Assembly: GCA_964396265.1 (NCBI GenBank)
Contig: CAYNEM010000001.1
Span: 161,438-225,437, forward strand
Source: EA-27 sp964396265
GTDB taxonomy: Archaea; Thermoplasmatota; Thermoplasmata; RBG-16-68-12; EA-27
Direction of reading: 5' to 3'
DNA: 64,000 nucleotides
Below the pieces are notes generated by a model that saw nothing but the letters and a program-made list of their open reading frames with translations, was not told the DNA's origin and did no database searches. Of the stretch, positions 24,701 through 32,533 are shown piece after piece. Position numbers and translations under genes: made by a program. The stretch's first letter is position 1. Every line of letters begins with the position of its first letter.

Positions 24701-25519
24701 GTCGCGGACGTGCAGGTTTGGACCTCGAGCAACGGCTTCATCGGCACGCGCTTCGGGTTCGCCGGGGGCAACTCGACGGACGACATCGCGGTGACGCGGT
24801 TCACGTGGGACTTCGGCGACGGGACCGCGGGGACGGGCGCTGAGCTCTTCCATGCGTTCACCGCCAGGGGCACGTTTACGGTTCGCCTGACCGTCGAGGA
24901 CGCGGGCGGGTTGACGAACACGACGACCGTCGCCGTGATCGTGGCGAACCAGGATCCGACGATCGCCTCCGCGTCGCCGAGCTCGGGCACGCCCGCCACG
25001 GACGTGAACCGCGCGGTGACGTTCGCGATCGCGGCGGCGGATCTGGACGGAGACCTTCTCCTGTACGTATGGCGGGTGGACGGCGTGGTCGTGCTGGGAG
25101 CGGACGCCTCGGTGTACGAGTTCGTCAGCGCGAGCGCGGGCGCGTTCATCGTGAGCGTAACGGCCTCGGACGGGACCGGGCAGGCGACCCGGCAGTGGAC
25201 CGTCGATGTGGACTCTCCCTCGCCGACGGTGCAGCCCGGATCGATCGAGGCGTACCTGCCCGAGATCGTCCTCCTCGTGATCGTCGTCGCCCTCACCGCG
25301 ATGCTCCTCCGCAGCCGGGGCAAGGGCGCGGGCGCACCGCTCACCGAAGGGAAGGGGAGGGCCGAGATGCGCGAGGAGCGCGGCAAAGGCGAATCGGAGA
25401 TTGAAGGAGAGGCGGAGCCGGACGACGCGGACCTCCAGGCCGACCTGGACGAGCTCGACCAGCTCGCCACGGCGAAGGACGACGAGAAGGACGACGACAT
25501 GGACGACCTCGACCTCTGA
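21794..25519 (+). CDS. Large surface protein with nine Ig/PKD-type domains and C-terminal anchor
   Basis: 1241 residues. A signal peptide (WLLFSLLTVGFWVPLGAQA) is followed by a beta-rich domain of about 290 residues with several Cys. Six tandem REJ/K319L-like Ig domains come next, each starting around A-DAGPDQ and holding SSDPDxDxLSFxWTQ and FTPxxxGTYxFxLxVDDGFGG. Two canonical PKD domains (FDFGDGGA; WDFGDGTAG) and one further Ig-like domain follow. The protein ends in one membrane helix (IVLLVIVVALTAMLL) and an acidic cytoplasmic tail. It is likely an extended stalk or adhesin on the cell surface. A GTG three bases upstream could be the start. A TATA-like CTTAAATC lies about 45 nt before it. 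Confidence 0.88.
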   Translation: MLMHETRRRGLRGVAFWLLFSLLTVGFWVPLGAQAFFIPVTSETVDRGTSDGFQNQQAADGLMNVKMEVGTPATSIVTLLPNANEAGGWSQLPCQTDPLFFDELDEDPADEDVTCRKEILTTIGVTVMSTLMQDITPPGLVDDYDVTATGRVRLEAGDDTGPTVTLASTPGPCGGLMGATTSSAYVDITMFFEECSVGTEWTEAQIDGLRIESRCPGDVGIDEECRATQHKAVVDIAYRTDFSVDFTSHFSTVFGVALAVQWDCTTTDDEGLDLWIDGALSATEVCSGTPVGSAPFADIPSPRAVDVRLVSRSQAGDPTESTYTFDVLRIEGNLNGIPVADAGPDQSVGKGSVVQLDATASSDPNGHTLSFFWTQTGGPTVGLIGVSTPTPTFTPALPGTYSILVTVTDGFGGADGDVVVVTVTNGVPTANAGTDQASARNVLVTLNGSGSSDPEIDTMSFDWSQVSGPAVILSEANTSISTFTPLLAGTYTFRLEVDDGFGGLAEDFVVVIVTNGVPSANAGTDQAVARNVLVTLDGSGSSDPDLDGLSFLWTQEAGIPVVLAGANTSAATFTPALPGTYVFGLLVSDSSGGMNEDQTVVTALNGNPVANAGPDQVVPTGLLVTLDGRGSSDPETDTLSFLWTQVSGPVVVVSGAATSVATFTPITVGTYTFSLWVDDGFGGFGEDFIVVSTTGANGVPTADAGFDQVVVKKNLVTLDGRNSIDPDFDVLTFQWAQLSGPLVVLAGATTAMPTFTPSASGTYTISMWVDDGFGGRAVDFVVVTVLDQLPVASAGPDRSGPKGTAITLDGTGSSDPDTDALSYLWTQTSGPFVTLSNPTAAAPSFTPSLVGTYAFVLIVDDGDGGSSADSVVAVVWGRAPVAVLTALPPSARFGVSILFGAVGSSDPDGTIAEYAFDFGDGGAVRGASTSAAHAYASAGTMIATLTVTDNDGNTSTDQVSVTITGNAAPVADVQVWTSSNGFIGTRFGFAGGNSTDDIAVTRFTWDFGDGTAGTGAELFHAFTARGTFTVRLTVEDAGGLTNTTTVAVIVANQDPTIASASPSSGTPATDVNRAVTFAIAAADLDGDLLLYVWRVDGVVVLGADASVYEFVSASAGAFIVSVTASDGTGQATRQWTVDVDSPSPTVQPGSIEAYLPEIVLLVIVVALTAMLLRSRGKGAGAPLTEGKGRAEMREERGKGESEIEGEAEPDDADLQADLDELDQLATAKDDEKDDDMDDLDL

Positions 25520-25629
25520 TCGCGCTCTCAGCGCCAGGCCCACGGGGAGGGTTCGCCTTGTGGGCAAACCCGACATGGTCCGCCCTCACGGGCTCAGGCT
25601 TAAGCGGCGCGGCCCGTGTACGCCGTCCC

Positions 25630-25800
25630 GTGCCGGGATCCGCGTTCGTGGCCGAGCGGCCCTCGCACCCCGAGACATGCCCGCAGTGCGGGAAGCTGAC
25701 GTGGAACTGGAAGTGGCTCCAGTCGCGCCAGTGGTACGAATGCGATCAATGCGGCTTCAGCGGCAAGGCGAGCAGCACGCCGGGGTTCAAGCGCGCGTGA
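25630..25800 (+). CDS. Small zinc-ribbon protein
   Basis: 56 residues from GTG 25630, placed 30 nt after a TATA-like GCTTAAGC. Two CxxC pairs (CPQCGK, CDQCGF) separated by about 20 residues with Trp and Tyr form a classic zinc ribbon. No other domain. Could bind nucleic acid or act as an adaptor. It converges with the GTPase gene at 25808. Confidence 0.6.
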   Translation: MPGSAFVAERPSHPETCPQCGKLTWNWKWLQSRQWYECDQCGFSGKASSTPGFKRA

Positions 25801-25807
25801 CCGGGCC

Positions 25808-26422
25808 TCAAGCCCGCGCCGCGTCCGCGGCCGCGCGGCTAGGCCGCCGGCCTTGGGGCTCCGTCGTCGGAGGCACCCAGCCAAGCTGCTGCTTGACCAT
25901 CGCCTGGGCGATCGATTCGAAGGCCTTCTCCACGTTCTTCCCGGTCTTCGCGCTCGTGAACACGAAGGGCGCGTCGTAGGCGTTCAGGAAGGCGCGCACC
26001 TCGGCCTCGCCGTACCTCGCCCGGTCCGCGAGGTCCGTCTTGTTCACCGCCACGAACACGGGCACGTCGCCGACGACGCGGACCACGTGGTCGATCCAGT
26101 CGTCGAGGTCCTCGAGCGTGTCCCTCTGCGTGATGTCCGCGACCGCGAGGATGCCGTTCGCTCCGTGGAAGTACGCCTCCTTGAGGAGCTGGCGGAACCC
26201 TTTCTCGCCCATGATGTCCCAGATCGTCATGTCGACCGAGACGTCCGCGTCGTGCTCGTCGAAGTGCACGTCGACGGTCTTCTTGAACACCTTCGTCCCG
26301 ATCGTCATGATGTACCGGTCGTCGAACATGTTGTGGACGTACCGGGCGATGAGGGACGACTTCCCGACGGAGATCTCCCCGACCAGGCACACCTTCGACT
26401 TGACCGTCTTCACCGTCGACAC
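25808..26422 (-). CDS. Ras/Rab-like small GTPase
   Basis: 204 residues from GTG 26422. The G motifs are complete: G1 GEISVGKSS, a switch I Thr in YIMTIGTKV, G3 WDIMGEKG, G4 NKTDLAD and G5 TSAKTG. G3 has Glu-Lys where Ras has Gln, so GTP hydrolysis may rely on a partner. The C-terminal 25 residues are basic and Pro/Ala-rich, with no prenylation CAAX box. It is followed upstream by a second, similar GTPase gene. Rab-like proteins are widespread in archaea but poorly characterised; roles in motility or polarity have been suggested. Confidence 0.88.
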   Translation of the reverse strand: MSTVKTVKSKVCLVGEISVGKSSLIARYVHNMFDDRYIMTIGTKVFKKTVDVHFDEHDADVSVDMTIWDIMGEKGFRQLLKEAYFHGANGILAVADITQRDTLEDLDDWIDHVVRVVGDVPVFVAVNKTDLADRARYGEAEVRAFLNAYDAPFVFTSAKTGKNVEKAFESIAQAMVKQQLGWVPPTTEPQGRRPSRAAADAARA

Positions 26423-26500
26423 GCGGAACCCCGGGCAGGCGCCGATGCGGTGCGGGTTACTTAAAGCGCGCCGGTTCGGTTGTCCGTCCGTGAGAACGAG

Positions 26501-27100
26501 TCACTTGCGCGCCGCGAGGGCCTCGCCGAGCGCGCGGAACGCGGCCTCCACGCCCTCCCCGGTCTTCGCGCTCGTGCGGAACCAGGGGGCGTTGAACGCG
26601 CGTGCGTGCTCCGCGATCTCCTTCTCCCCGTAGAGGAGGAGGACCTCGTCCCCCAGGTCGACCTTGTTCACCGCGTACACGACGGGCATCCCGCCGGCCA
26701 CGCGGAACACCGACGTGACCCACTCGTCGAGCTCCTTCAGGGTGCTGTAGCGCGTCAGGTCGCACACCGCCAGGATCCCGCGCGCCCCGGAGAAGTAAGC
26801 GTCCTTGAGCAGGTCGCGGAACCCCTTCTCGCCCATGATGTCCCAGATCGTCATGTCCATCTGCGCGCGGCGCTCGCCGACGTCGAACGCCATCTCCTTC
26901 TTGCTCACCTTCGCGCCGAGCGTGGTCACGTAGCGGTCGTTGAACTCGTCGAGGACGAAGCGGCGCACGAGGGACGTCTTGCCGACGGCGGCCTCGCCGA
27001 CAAGACACACCTTCGCCTTCATCTGCCCAGGGGGCGCCACGCCCGCGATACGACCCCGCTGCTCCATAAGGATTGTCCCGCGCGTGTCCTGTTGTATCAT
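26501..27100 (-). CDS. Second Ras/Rab-like small GTPase
   Basis: 199 residues from ATG 27100 (27 nt after a TATA box). G1 GEAAVGKTS, switch I VTTLGAKV, G3 WDIMGEKG, G4 NKVDLGD, G5 TSAKTG. It shares the GEKG switch II with its neighbour, so the pair arose by duplication. It carries an N-terminal extension of about 26 residues. The two genes read in the same direction 79 nt apart; the downstream one has its own TATA-like box near 26459. Confidence 0.88.
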   Translation of the reverse strand: MIQQDTRGTILMEQRGRIAGVAPPGQMKAKVCLVGEAAVGKTSLVRRFVLDEFNDRYVTTLGAKVSKKEMAFDVGERRAQMDMTIWDIMGEKGFRDLLKDAYFSGARGILAVCDLTRYSTLKELDEWVTSVFRVAGGMPVVYAVNKVDLGDEVLLLYGEKEIAEHARAFNAPWFRTSAKTGEGVEAAFRALGEALAARK

Positions 27101-27121
27101 CCGTTCGCTACAAGGGTCTTC

Positions 27122-27131
27122 CTGATAATTG
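27122..27131 (-). promoter_or_regulatory. TATA-like box for the second GTPase
   Basis: CAATTATCAG on the minus strand, centre 27 nt from ATG 27100. This region is the divergent promoter shared with the plus-strand gene at 27191. Confidence 0.5.
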
Positions 27132-27190
27132 TGCGGAATTCAGCAATCATCAAGGCCAAATACCGACGGGCGAATTGGGGGACGAGCGGT

Positions 27191-27766
27191 ATGTTGCGGG
27201 AGGTCGCCCTTCGTCGTGCCATCGAGGACGCGCGGACTCGCCGCGCGGACGAACTCGAGGACGTCGTGGACCGCCAGACCGCGCTCCGCCGCCGGCTGCG
27301 CGAACTCCAAGACCGGATCCTCGCGCTCGGAACGGTGCACGGGCGGTTCGCGGGCCCCGAAGCCGAGGAAGCCCACTCGCCGACCTCCCTCCCCCTAGAG
27401 GCGGAGCCGTCGCACTCGGCACCTGCACCCCCGGCCGTCGCTGCCAGCCCGGAGCCCATGATCCCCGTAGAGGAGGTTAAGCGCTTCCTCGCGCCGCCGA
27501 AGCAGGACGCGGAGTCACATGCTTCGCTCACGGGGGCCCTCGCAATCCGCCACCCGGAGGGGTTCACCGTCGCCCAGATGCGAGAGGTCATGGACCTCGA
27601 GGAACCCACGAGGGCGCACTCCTACGACGCGGCATGGAGCCTCGCGAACACGCTCCTCCGTACGCGCACGATCGAACTCGCGGGCACACGACCGGGACCC
27701 GCGGGCCAGCCCATCCGGGTGTACCGCGTCCATCCGAGTGGGTCCCCGGCCGCGGGGGTCCGCTGA
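27191..27766 (+). CDS. Coiled-coil plus winged-helix-like protein, first of a pair
   Basis: 191 residues from ATG 27191; the frame is open far upstream only as antisense of the GTPases. Residues 1-60 form a coiled coil (LREVALRRAIEDARTRRADE, then an Arg/Leu heptad run). A Pro/Ala-rich linker follows, and the C-terminal 75 residues look like a winged helix (GFTVAQMREVMDLEE, YDAAWSLANTLLRTRTIEL, then a beta wing). The stop overlaps the next ATG (TGATG). No known family. Confidence 0.65.
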   Translation: MLREVALRRAIEDARTRRADELEDVVDRQTALRRRLRELQDRILALGTVHGRFAGPEAEEAHSPTSLPLEAEPSHSAPAPPAVAASPEPMIPVEEVKRFLAPPKQDAESHASLTGALAIRHPEGFTVAQMREVMDLEEPTRAHSYDAAWSLANTLLRTRTIELAGTRPGPAGQPIRVYRVHPSGSPAAGVR

Positions 27767-28296
27767 TGGAGGCGCTCGACCGGGAGAAGCGCGAACGCCT
27801 CATCCTCGCGTCCCTGATGGAGCGGCGCGTGGCGGTGGAGGAGGAGTCCCGCCGCCTGCGGAACGAGCTGCAGGAGATGGGAAAGCGCGAGGCGGAGTTG
27901 CGCACGGAGATCGTCGCTCTCGACCAGATCCTCGGGGCACTGCCCCAGCCGCCGAAGGAGAACGAGGCGCCGTCCCTGTTCGTCCGCCCACCGCCCCCCG
28001 CGCACCCTCCCGCCCCAGCCCCGACCCGGAAGAGGCGACGGAAGGGGAGCCGGCGCGAGCAGATGATCCCCCGCCTTCGGGCGAAGTTCGGGAATGGGGC
28101 GTTCACCACGGAGGACGTGACGGACGTGATCCTCGCAGACGAGCCGGGGGAGCGGAGGAAGGCATACTTCGCCGCGTGGTCCCTGTGCCGCGACCTCGGG
28201 GAGGACGGCGTGACGATCGTCGTCTCCGAGGAAGGGACGGGGAAGCGGACGAAGCGGACGTACCGATTCGCGCCCGAGGCCGAAAAGGCGCCGTGA
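27766..28296 (+). CDS. Coiled-coil plus winged-helix-like protein, second of the pair
   Basis: 176 residues. Same layout as its upstream partner: an N-terminal coiled coil (LMERRVAVEEESRRLRNELQ), a Pro-rich linker with a KRRRK basic patch, and a C-terminal winged-helix-like domain (GAFTTEDVTDVILAD, AYFAAWSLCRDL). The shared AAWSL element suggests the two are ancient paralogues acting as a heterodimer. Start codon overlaps the upstream stop. Confidence 0.65.
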   Translation: MEALDREKRERLILASLMERRVAVEEESRRLRNELQEMGKREAELRTEIVALDQILGALPQPPKENEAPSLFVRPPPPAHPPAPAPTRKRRRKGSRREQMIPRLRAKFGNGAFTTEDVTDVILADEPGERRKAYFAAWSLCRDLGEDGVTIVVSEEGTGKRTKRTYRFAPEAEKAP

Positions 28297-28500
28297 CTAC
28301 GACGCACGACGCGCTCGCTCCGAGTCGACGTGGCCGACGTACGCGTCGATCCTGCGAAGGACCTCGCGCGTCTCGACCGTGTCGTTCAGGGTAGCGACAT
28401 CATCCCGCAGCGCGACGAGTGTGCCGCGGACCGCGACGAGGATCTGATCGGCCGTGTCCGCATCCATCCGTCGAACGAAACTCTCCAACTCCTGCGTCAT
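28297..28500 (-). CDS. Small helical protein
   Basis: 67 residues from ATG 28500, with a TATA-like GAAATACC about 31 nt upstream. Amphipathic helices throughout (LVALRDDVATLNDTVETREV). Its stop abuts the stop of the converging winged-helix gene with no spacing. Function unknown. Confidence 0.5.
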   Translation of the reverse strand: MTQELESFVRRMDADTADQILVAVRGTLVALRDDVATLNDTVETREVLRRIDAYVGHVDSERARRAS

Positions 28501-28610
28501 GGCAACCGGGCGCGCGAATGCGGGTTCGGTATTTCAGACTGGCGGCGAGGTGGTCGGTGCTCAGCCGGGCACGGCGCTCCGGCCTGGCCTGGACGAATGC
28601 GGTTCGCTTT

Positions 28611-29042
28611 CTACTCCATCCTCATGGCCTTCTCGGGCGCACGGTACGCCTTCGGCGGCTCCCAGAGCTCGATTCGATTCCCCTCCGGATCCGTGATCCA
28701 CCCGAAGCGACCATACTCGGTGTCCTCGACCTTCGGATCGGCCTTGACGCCTTCGTCACGGAGGGCCGCGAGCAAGCCGTCGAGGTCCTTCACGCGGTAA
28801 TTGATCATGAAAGGCGCGCCGCCTCCGCCGAAGTACGTGGTATTCGCGGGGAAGATCGACCACACCGTGTGCCCTCTGACCTTGCCATCTCTCCCGCCCC
28901 GCCAGGCGAAGAGAGCCACCGTATCCTCGATGTGGATCCCCAAGTGGCGATGGTACCATTGGACCAGTGCTTTCGGATCCGCTGCCTTGAAGAAGATGCC
29001 TCCGATTCCCGTCACGCGGGCCCGACGCGTTCGTGCGACCAT
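28611..29042 (-). CDS. VOC superfamily protein (glyoxalase/bleomycin-resistance fold)
   Basis: 143 residues. Two beta-alpha-beta-beta-beta halves: IGGIFFKAADPKALVQWYHR and, in the second half, MINYRVKDLDGLLAALRDEG closing with the hallmark ITDPEGNRIELWEP, whose Glu is a typical metal ligand. Substrate cannot be told from sequence. TATA-like box about 28 nt before ATG 29042. Confidence 0.85.
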   Translation of the reverse strand: MVARTRRARVTGIGGIFFKAADPKALVQWYHRHLGIHIEDTVALFAWRGGRDGKVRGHTVWSIFPANTTYFGGGGAPFMINYRVKDLDGLLAALRDEGVKADPKVEDTEYGRFGWITDPEGNRIELWEPPKAYRAPEKAMRME

Positions 29043-29192
29043 GGCCAGGAATGGGACCGCACGAATAAGATGACATCCCGGGGTTCAGTTCCTAAGGACG
29101 CGGCCTAATGGCCCCGACGACCTTGCGCGCTGCGGGCATCGCAAGCCGCGATGAGGCAAAGCCCTATCCGGTCCGCGAGATTACGTCCCCGG

Positions 29193-30200
29193 ATGCGCGC
29201 GGTCCGCTTCGAGGCAGGAGGGCATGTGGCGCTCGTGGAGCTCCCCACCCCGGAACCTGGCGAGGGCGAGGTCCTCGTCCGGGTGCTCGCCGCAGGCGTC
29301 TGCCGCACGGACCTCCACCTGCTTCAGGCGGTTGCCGCCGGTCGCATGGACCCATTCGTCCCCGGCCACGAGATCGCGGGGACCGTGCAGAAGGCGGGAC
29401 GGGGCGTCGGCCACGTGCGGGCGGGGGACGCGGTCGTCGTCCACCTCGAGGTCCCCTGCGGGAGGTGCCGCGCGTGCGTGACGAAGCGGACGAACCTGTG
29501 CGAGAACGCGAGGACGCTCGGATTCGACCTCCCCGGCGGTTACGCGGAGTACGTGCGGGTCCCCGAGGACAACGTGTTGGCGGCGCCGCGGAATCTGGAG
29601 ACGGACCAGGCCGCGACCCTGGCGTGCAGCGGCGCCACCGCATATCACACGGTCGTCACGCAGGGGGGCGCGGACGAGCGCGACCTCGTCGTCGTGATCG
29701 GCGCGGGCGGCGTCGGCCTCTCCGCGGTGCAGGTCGCACGCGCGAGAGGGGCGCGTGTCGTGGCGGTGGACGTGCGAGAATCCGCGCTCGAAGCGGCGCG
29801 CGCGGTGGGCGCGGAATCGGCGGTGATGCCCGACGACGCGCTGGCGGCGATTCTTGAGGCATCGAAGGACCGCGGGGCGGACGTCGTCGTCGACCTCGTC
29901 TCGACCGCGGAGACGATGCAGCTCGGGATCGCAGCGCTCGCGCCGGGGGGCCGGCTCGTGGAGACCGCGATGGGCGACGAAGGCGTCCTCATCGCGCCGA
30001 CCCTCCTGATGGACAAGGAGCTGACGTTGCGGGGAGCTCACTCGTCGACGATGGCGGACTTCGCGCGGGCGGTCAGCCTGGCGGAGGCGGGCCTCCTGCG
30101 GCCGGTCGTCACGCGCACCGGCATGCTATCGGAGGCCGAGGGAATTCTGCGCGACCTCGAGGCGGGCAAGATCGTGGGTCGAGCGGTGCTTCGCCCATAG
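29193..30200 (+). CDS. Zinc-dependent alcohol dehydrogenase (MDR family)
   Basis: 335 residues from ATG 29193 (ATG 29151 would add 14). Catalytic zinc ligands: Cys in GVCRTDLH and GHE in VPGHEIAG. Structural zinc cysteines: CGRCRACVTKRTNLC. Nucleotide-binding loop: VIGAGGVGLSAVQVA, followed by VVAVDVRE, whose Asp favours NAD. Oxidises or reduces an alcohol/aldehyde of unknown identity. Confidence 0.88.
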   Translation: MRAVRFEAGGHVALVELPTPEPGEGEVLVRVLAAGVCRTDLHLLQAVAAGRMDPFVPGHEIAGTVQKAGRGVGHVRAGDAVVVHLEVPCGRCRACVTKRTNLCENARTLGFDLPGGYAEYVRVPEDNVLAAPRNLETDQAATLACSGATAYHTVVTQGGADERDLVVVIGAGGVGLSAVQVARARGARVVAVDVRESALEAARAVGAESAVMPDDALAAILEASKDRGADVVVDLVSTAETMQLGIAALAPGGRLVETAMGDEGVLIAPTLLMDKELTLRGAHSSTMADFARAVSLAEAGLLRPVVTRTGMLSEAEGILRDLEAGKIVGRAVLRP

Positions 30201-30263
30201 TTCAGAGGAGAAAAAGAGGGGTGGGGCGGCAGGGCCGCCCCGTTCCGTGTGCGTTCAGGGGGT

Positions 30264-32471
30264 TCAGGGGCACTCCTCGCGGTGGCCGCGCTCGAGGAAG
30301 TCCTCGACGTCCCAGTCGCCGTCCTCGTCCGCGTCCTCCGCGTGGTAGGTGGCCACGTACCAGGCGCCGCAGTCCTGCGTGCCGTCCTGGTCGTGGTCGA
30401 CCGCGTGCATCGCGACGATCTCCGCGTCCGCGCTCTCGAACACGCCGTTGCTGTTGGCGTCCGTCCGCTGCGCGATCATGCGCACGCCGAACTGCTCCTC
30501 GCGCACGCCGTTCTCGTCGGCGTCCTTGTACGCGTAGCCGTACGCCTTGACGTACTGCAGCTCCGCGTTGCCGTCGTCGTCCGCGTCCGTCGACGACATC
30601 CACACGAGGAAGAAGGCGGCAGCCTCGTACGTGCCGTCGCTGTCGGCGTCCACGCGCTCCGCCATGTAGGCGGTGACGTTCACGTCCTCGACCGCACCGT
30701 TGCTGTTGGCGTCGAGCGCATACATCTCCGCGACGACGGCACGTTCCACTTCCGGCATGCCGTCTTCGTTCGCGTCGACGCGTTCGTACGCTTTCAGGGA
30801 CACACGGGCCTCTTCGACGTACTCGTCCTCGATCGCGTTCACCGCGAGGGCGTCGATCGCCGCGTACGCCTCGGCCTCATACAGGCCGTCCTGGTCCGCG
30901 TCCACACGGGCGCCCGCGCGCACCGTCAGCGAGGCGCGCTCCACGATGCCGGACGAGTCGTGGTCCACGATCTCCGCTCGGCCGACCAGGGCCGCCGCGA
31001 ACTCCGCAACGTCGTCCTGGTCCGCGTCGAGGATCTCGACCGCCACGACGTCGATCGTCGCGAGCTCGGGGTGCCCGTCGTCCGTGTCGTCCTTTGCGAC
31101 CGCCATGATCTTCGCGGCCCTCACCCATTCGGGCCGTCCGTCCTCGGACGCGTCGACCGCCTCGAAGGCGACGAGGCACATCTCCACGAGCTCGGGGTGC
31201 CCGTTCGACGTCGCGTCGAGGAACTCAATCTCCACGAGCGCGCCGCGAACCGCCTCCGGCGTCCCGTCGACGTCTCCGTCGAAGGTCTCGAAGCCGCCCA
31301 TGTAGACCTCCATCGTCTCGTTGTGGCCGTCGTCGTTCCCGTCGACCGTCGATGCGTTCAGGACGAGCACGCCGACGTACTCGCGCGTCCCGTCGTCGCC
31401 GTCGTCCGCGGTCTGGAACACCGCGCCCGCGAGCGTTAGGGACTCGAAGATCCCGTTGCTCGTCGCGTCCGTGACCTCGAGGCGCACCGCCGCGGCCCGG
31501 TAGAACTCGACGATGCCGTTCTGGTTCGCGTCGAGGCCCTGCTCGCCGCCGAACGTGAGGAGCAGGTGCTCGAAGACCTCGTCCTCCGTGTCGTCGACCG
31601 CGGAAAGCGTCCAGAGGCCCTGGGCCACGTACTCCGCCGTGCCGTCGTCGTTCGGGTCCGCGATCTCGCGCGCGGCCTGCTTGCCCTCAAGCCGGTTGAA
31701 CGTGCCGTCCTCGTCGTCATCCCACAGCTCCGCGTCGCGGCCGACCGCGAGCGCGTACTCCGGGTTCCCGTCGCCGTCCTCGTCCTGCGTGCACAGGAGG
31801 AGGCTGCGGTACCGCACGTACTCCGGGTGGCCATCGCCGTCCGAGTCCGTCGTTTCGACGCTCTCGCGGAAGGTGCAGTTCCCGTCGCGCGTCTCCGCGC
31901 CCAGGTCCGGCGGGGTCAGGAGCGACTCGTCGCCTTGTACGCCCTGCGGCATGGCCGGCTGCGCGGGCGGCTCGAACCAGCCGACGACACCGCCAACACT
32001 GTTGCCGCCCTCGACCTGGGGCATGTCGCCTTTCGCCGCGTCGAATGGCGCGGATTCCTCGAGGAGCTCCTTGTTGAAATCGTCCATCGTCGGCGCGCCG
32101 TCCTCCGGCAGCGGCTGCGGCTCGACGCTCGGTCCCGCCGACGCGGCGGTGTCCGGGGCGTCCGCCGTCGACACTCCCGCCTCCGCGGATTCCGCGATCG
32201 CGAGGTACGCCTCGTCCGCGGGCTCTTGCGTCACGACCGCCAGCGAATGGCCGCGAGCCGGTTCGGTCTCCGCAGACCGCGTGGATTCCGCCACGTCCGT
32301 CCTCGGCCCCGCGTACGACATCGCCGCCACGTAGGCCGGATCGCTCGCCACGTCCCCGCCTCGGTTCCCGAGGAACAGGGTGGTTCCCACGGCCGCGAGC
32401 CCCAGGGACGCCACGACGATGAGCGCGATCCCGAGCCCGAGCCTTGTACGGTTGGCTTCCATTGCCGACAC
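30264..32471 (-). CDS. Secreted or anchored protein with 25 Asp-rich 21-residue repeats
   Basis: 735 residues from GTG 32471 (ATG 32462 also possible). An N-terminal signal-anchor (LGLGIALIVVASLGLAAVG) leads into a low-complexity Ala/Glu/Pro segment to about residue 208. From 209 to 733 there are 25 consecutive repeats of exactly 21 residues with consensus DADxDGxxExxxxxxxAxxx. Each begins with a calcium-loop-like DxDxDG...E. Two residues (CP) follow the last repeat. Fixed period and loop chemistry suggest a calcium-bound beta-solenoid outside the cell. No catalytic domain. Confidence 0.85.
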   Translation of the reverse strand: MSAMEANRTRLGLGIALIVVASLGLAAVGTTLFLGNRGGDVASDPAYVAAMSYAGPRTDVAESTRSAETEPARGHSLAVVTQEPADEAYLAIAESAEAGVSTADAPDTAASAGPSVEPQPLPEDGAPTMDDFNKELLEESAPFDAAKGDMPQVEGGNSVGGVVGWFEPPAQPAMPQGVQGDESLLTPPDLGAETRDGNCTFRESVETTDSDGDGHPEYVRYRSLLLCTQDEDGDGNPEYALAVGRDAELWDDDEDGTFNRLEGKQAAREIADPNDDGTAEYVAQGLWTLSAVDDTEDEVFEHLLLTFGGEQGLDANQNGIVEFYRAAAVRLEVTDATSNGIFESLTLAGAVFQTADDGDDGTREYVGVLVLNASTVDGNDDGHNETMEVYMGGFETFDGDVDGTPEAVRGALVEIEFLDATSNGHPELVEMCLVAFEAVDASEDGRPEWVRAAKIMAVAKDDTDDGHPELATIDVVAVEILDADQDDVAEFAAALVGRAEIVDHDSSGIVERASLTVRAGARVDADQDGLYEAEAYAAIDALAVNAIEDEYVEEARVSLKAYERVDANEDGMPEVERAVVAEMYALDANSNGAVEDVNVTAYMAERVDADSDGTYEAAAFFLVWMSSTDADDDGNAELQYVKAYGYAYKDADENGVREEQFGVRMIAQRTDANSNGVFESADAEIVAMHAVDHDQDGTQDCGAWYVATYHAEDADEDGDWDVEDFLERGHREECP
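30273..31847 (-). repeat. 63-bp coding tandem repeat, 25 units
   Basis: 25 units x 63 bp = 1575 bp without a single length change. Units share the Asp/Asn-Gly loop but are otherwise strongly diverged, so the array is old and length is under selection. Some loops lack the Gly or first Asp (units 5, 14, 15 and 17), hinting at unequal calcium affinity. Confidence 0.85.
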
Positions 32472-32533
32472 CTTGTCCGAGAGAATGGCGGCGGGGCCCT
32501 ATCTCAGGGTAAGAACAGGTGTTGCCGACGCCT

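Noticed and set aside
23498..25576. 692- and 655-codon minus-strand frames opposite the Ig/PKD gene
   Set aside because: Antisense open frames caused by biased codons. The plus frame has a signal peptide, domains and an anchor.
30249..31439. 396-codon plus-strand frame opposite the 21-residue repeats
   Set aside because: Mirror of the repeat array; no start signal and composition dominated by Val/Arg/His.
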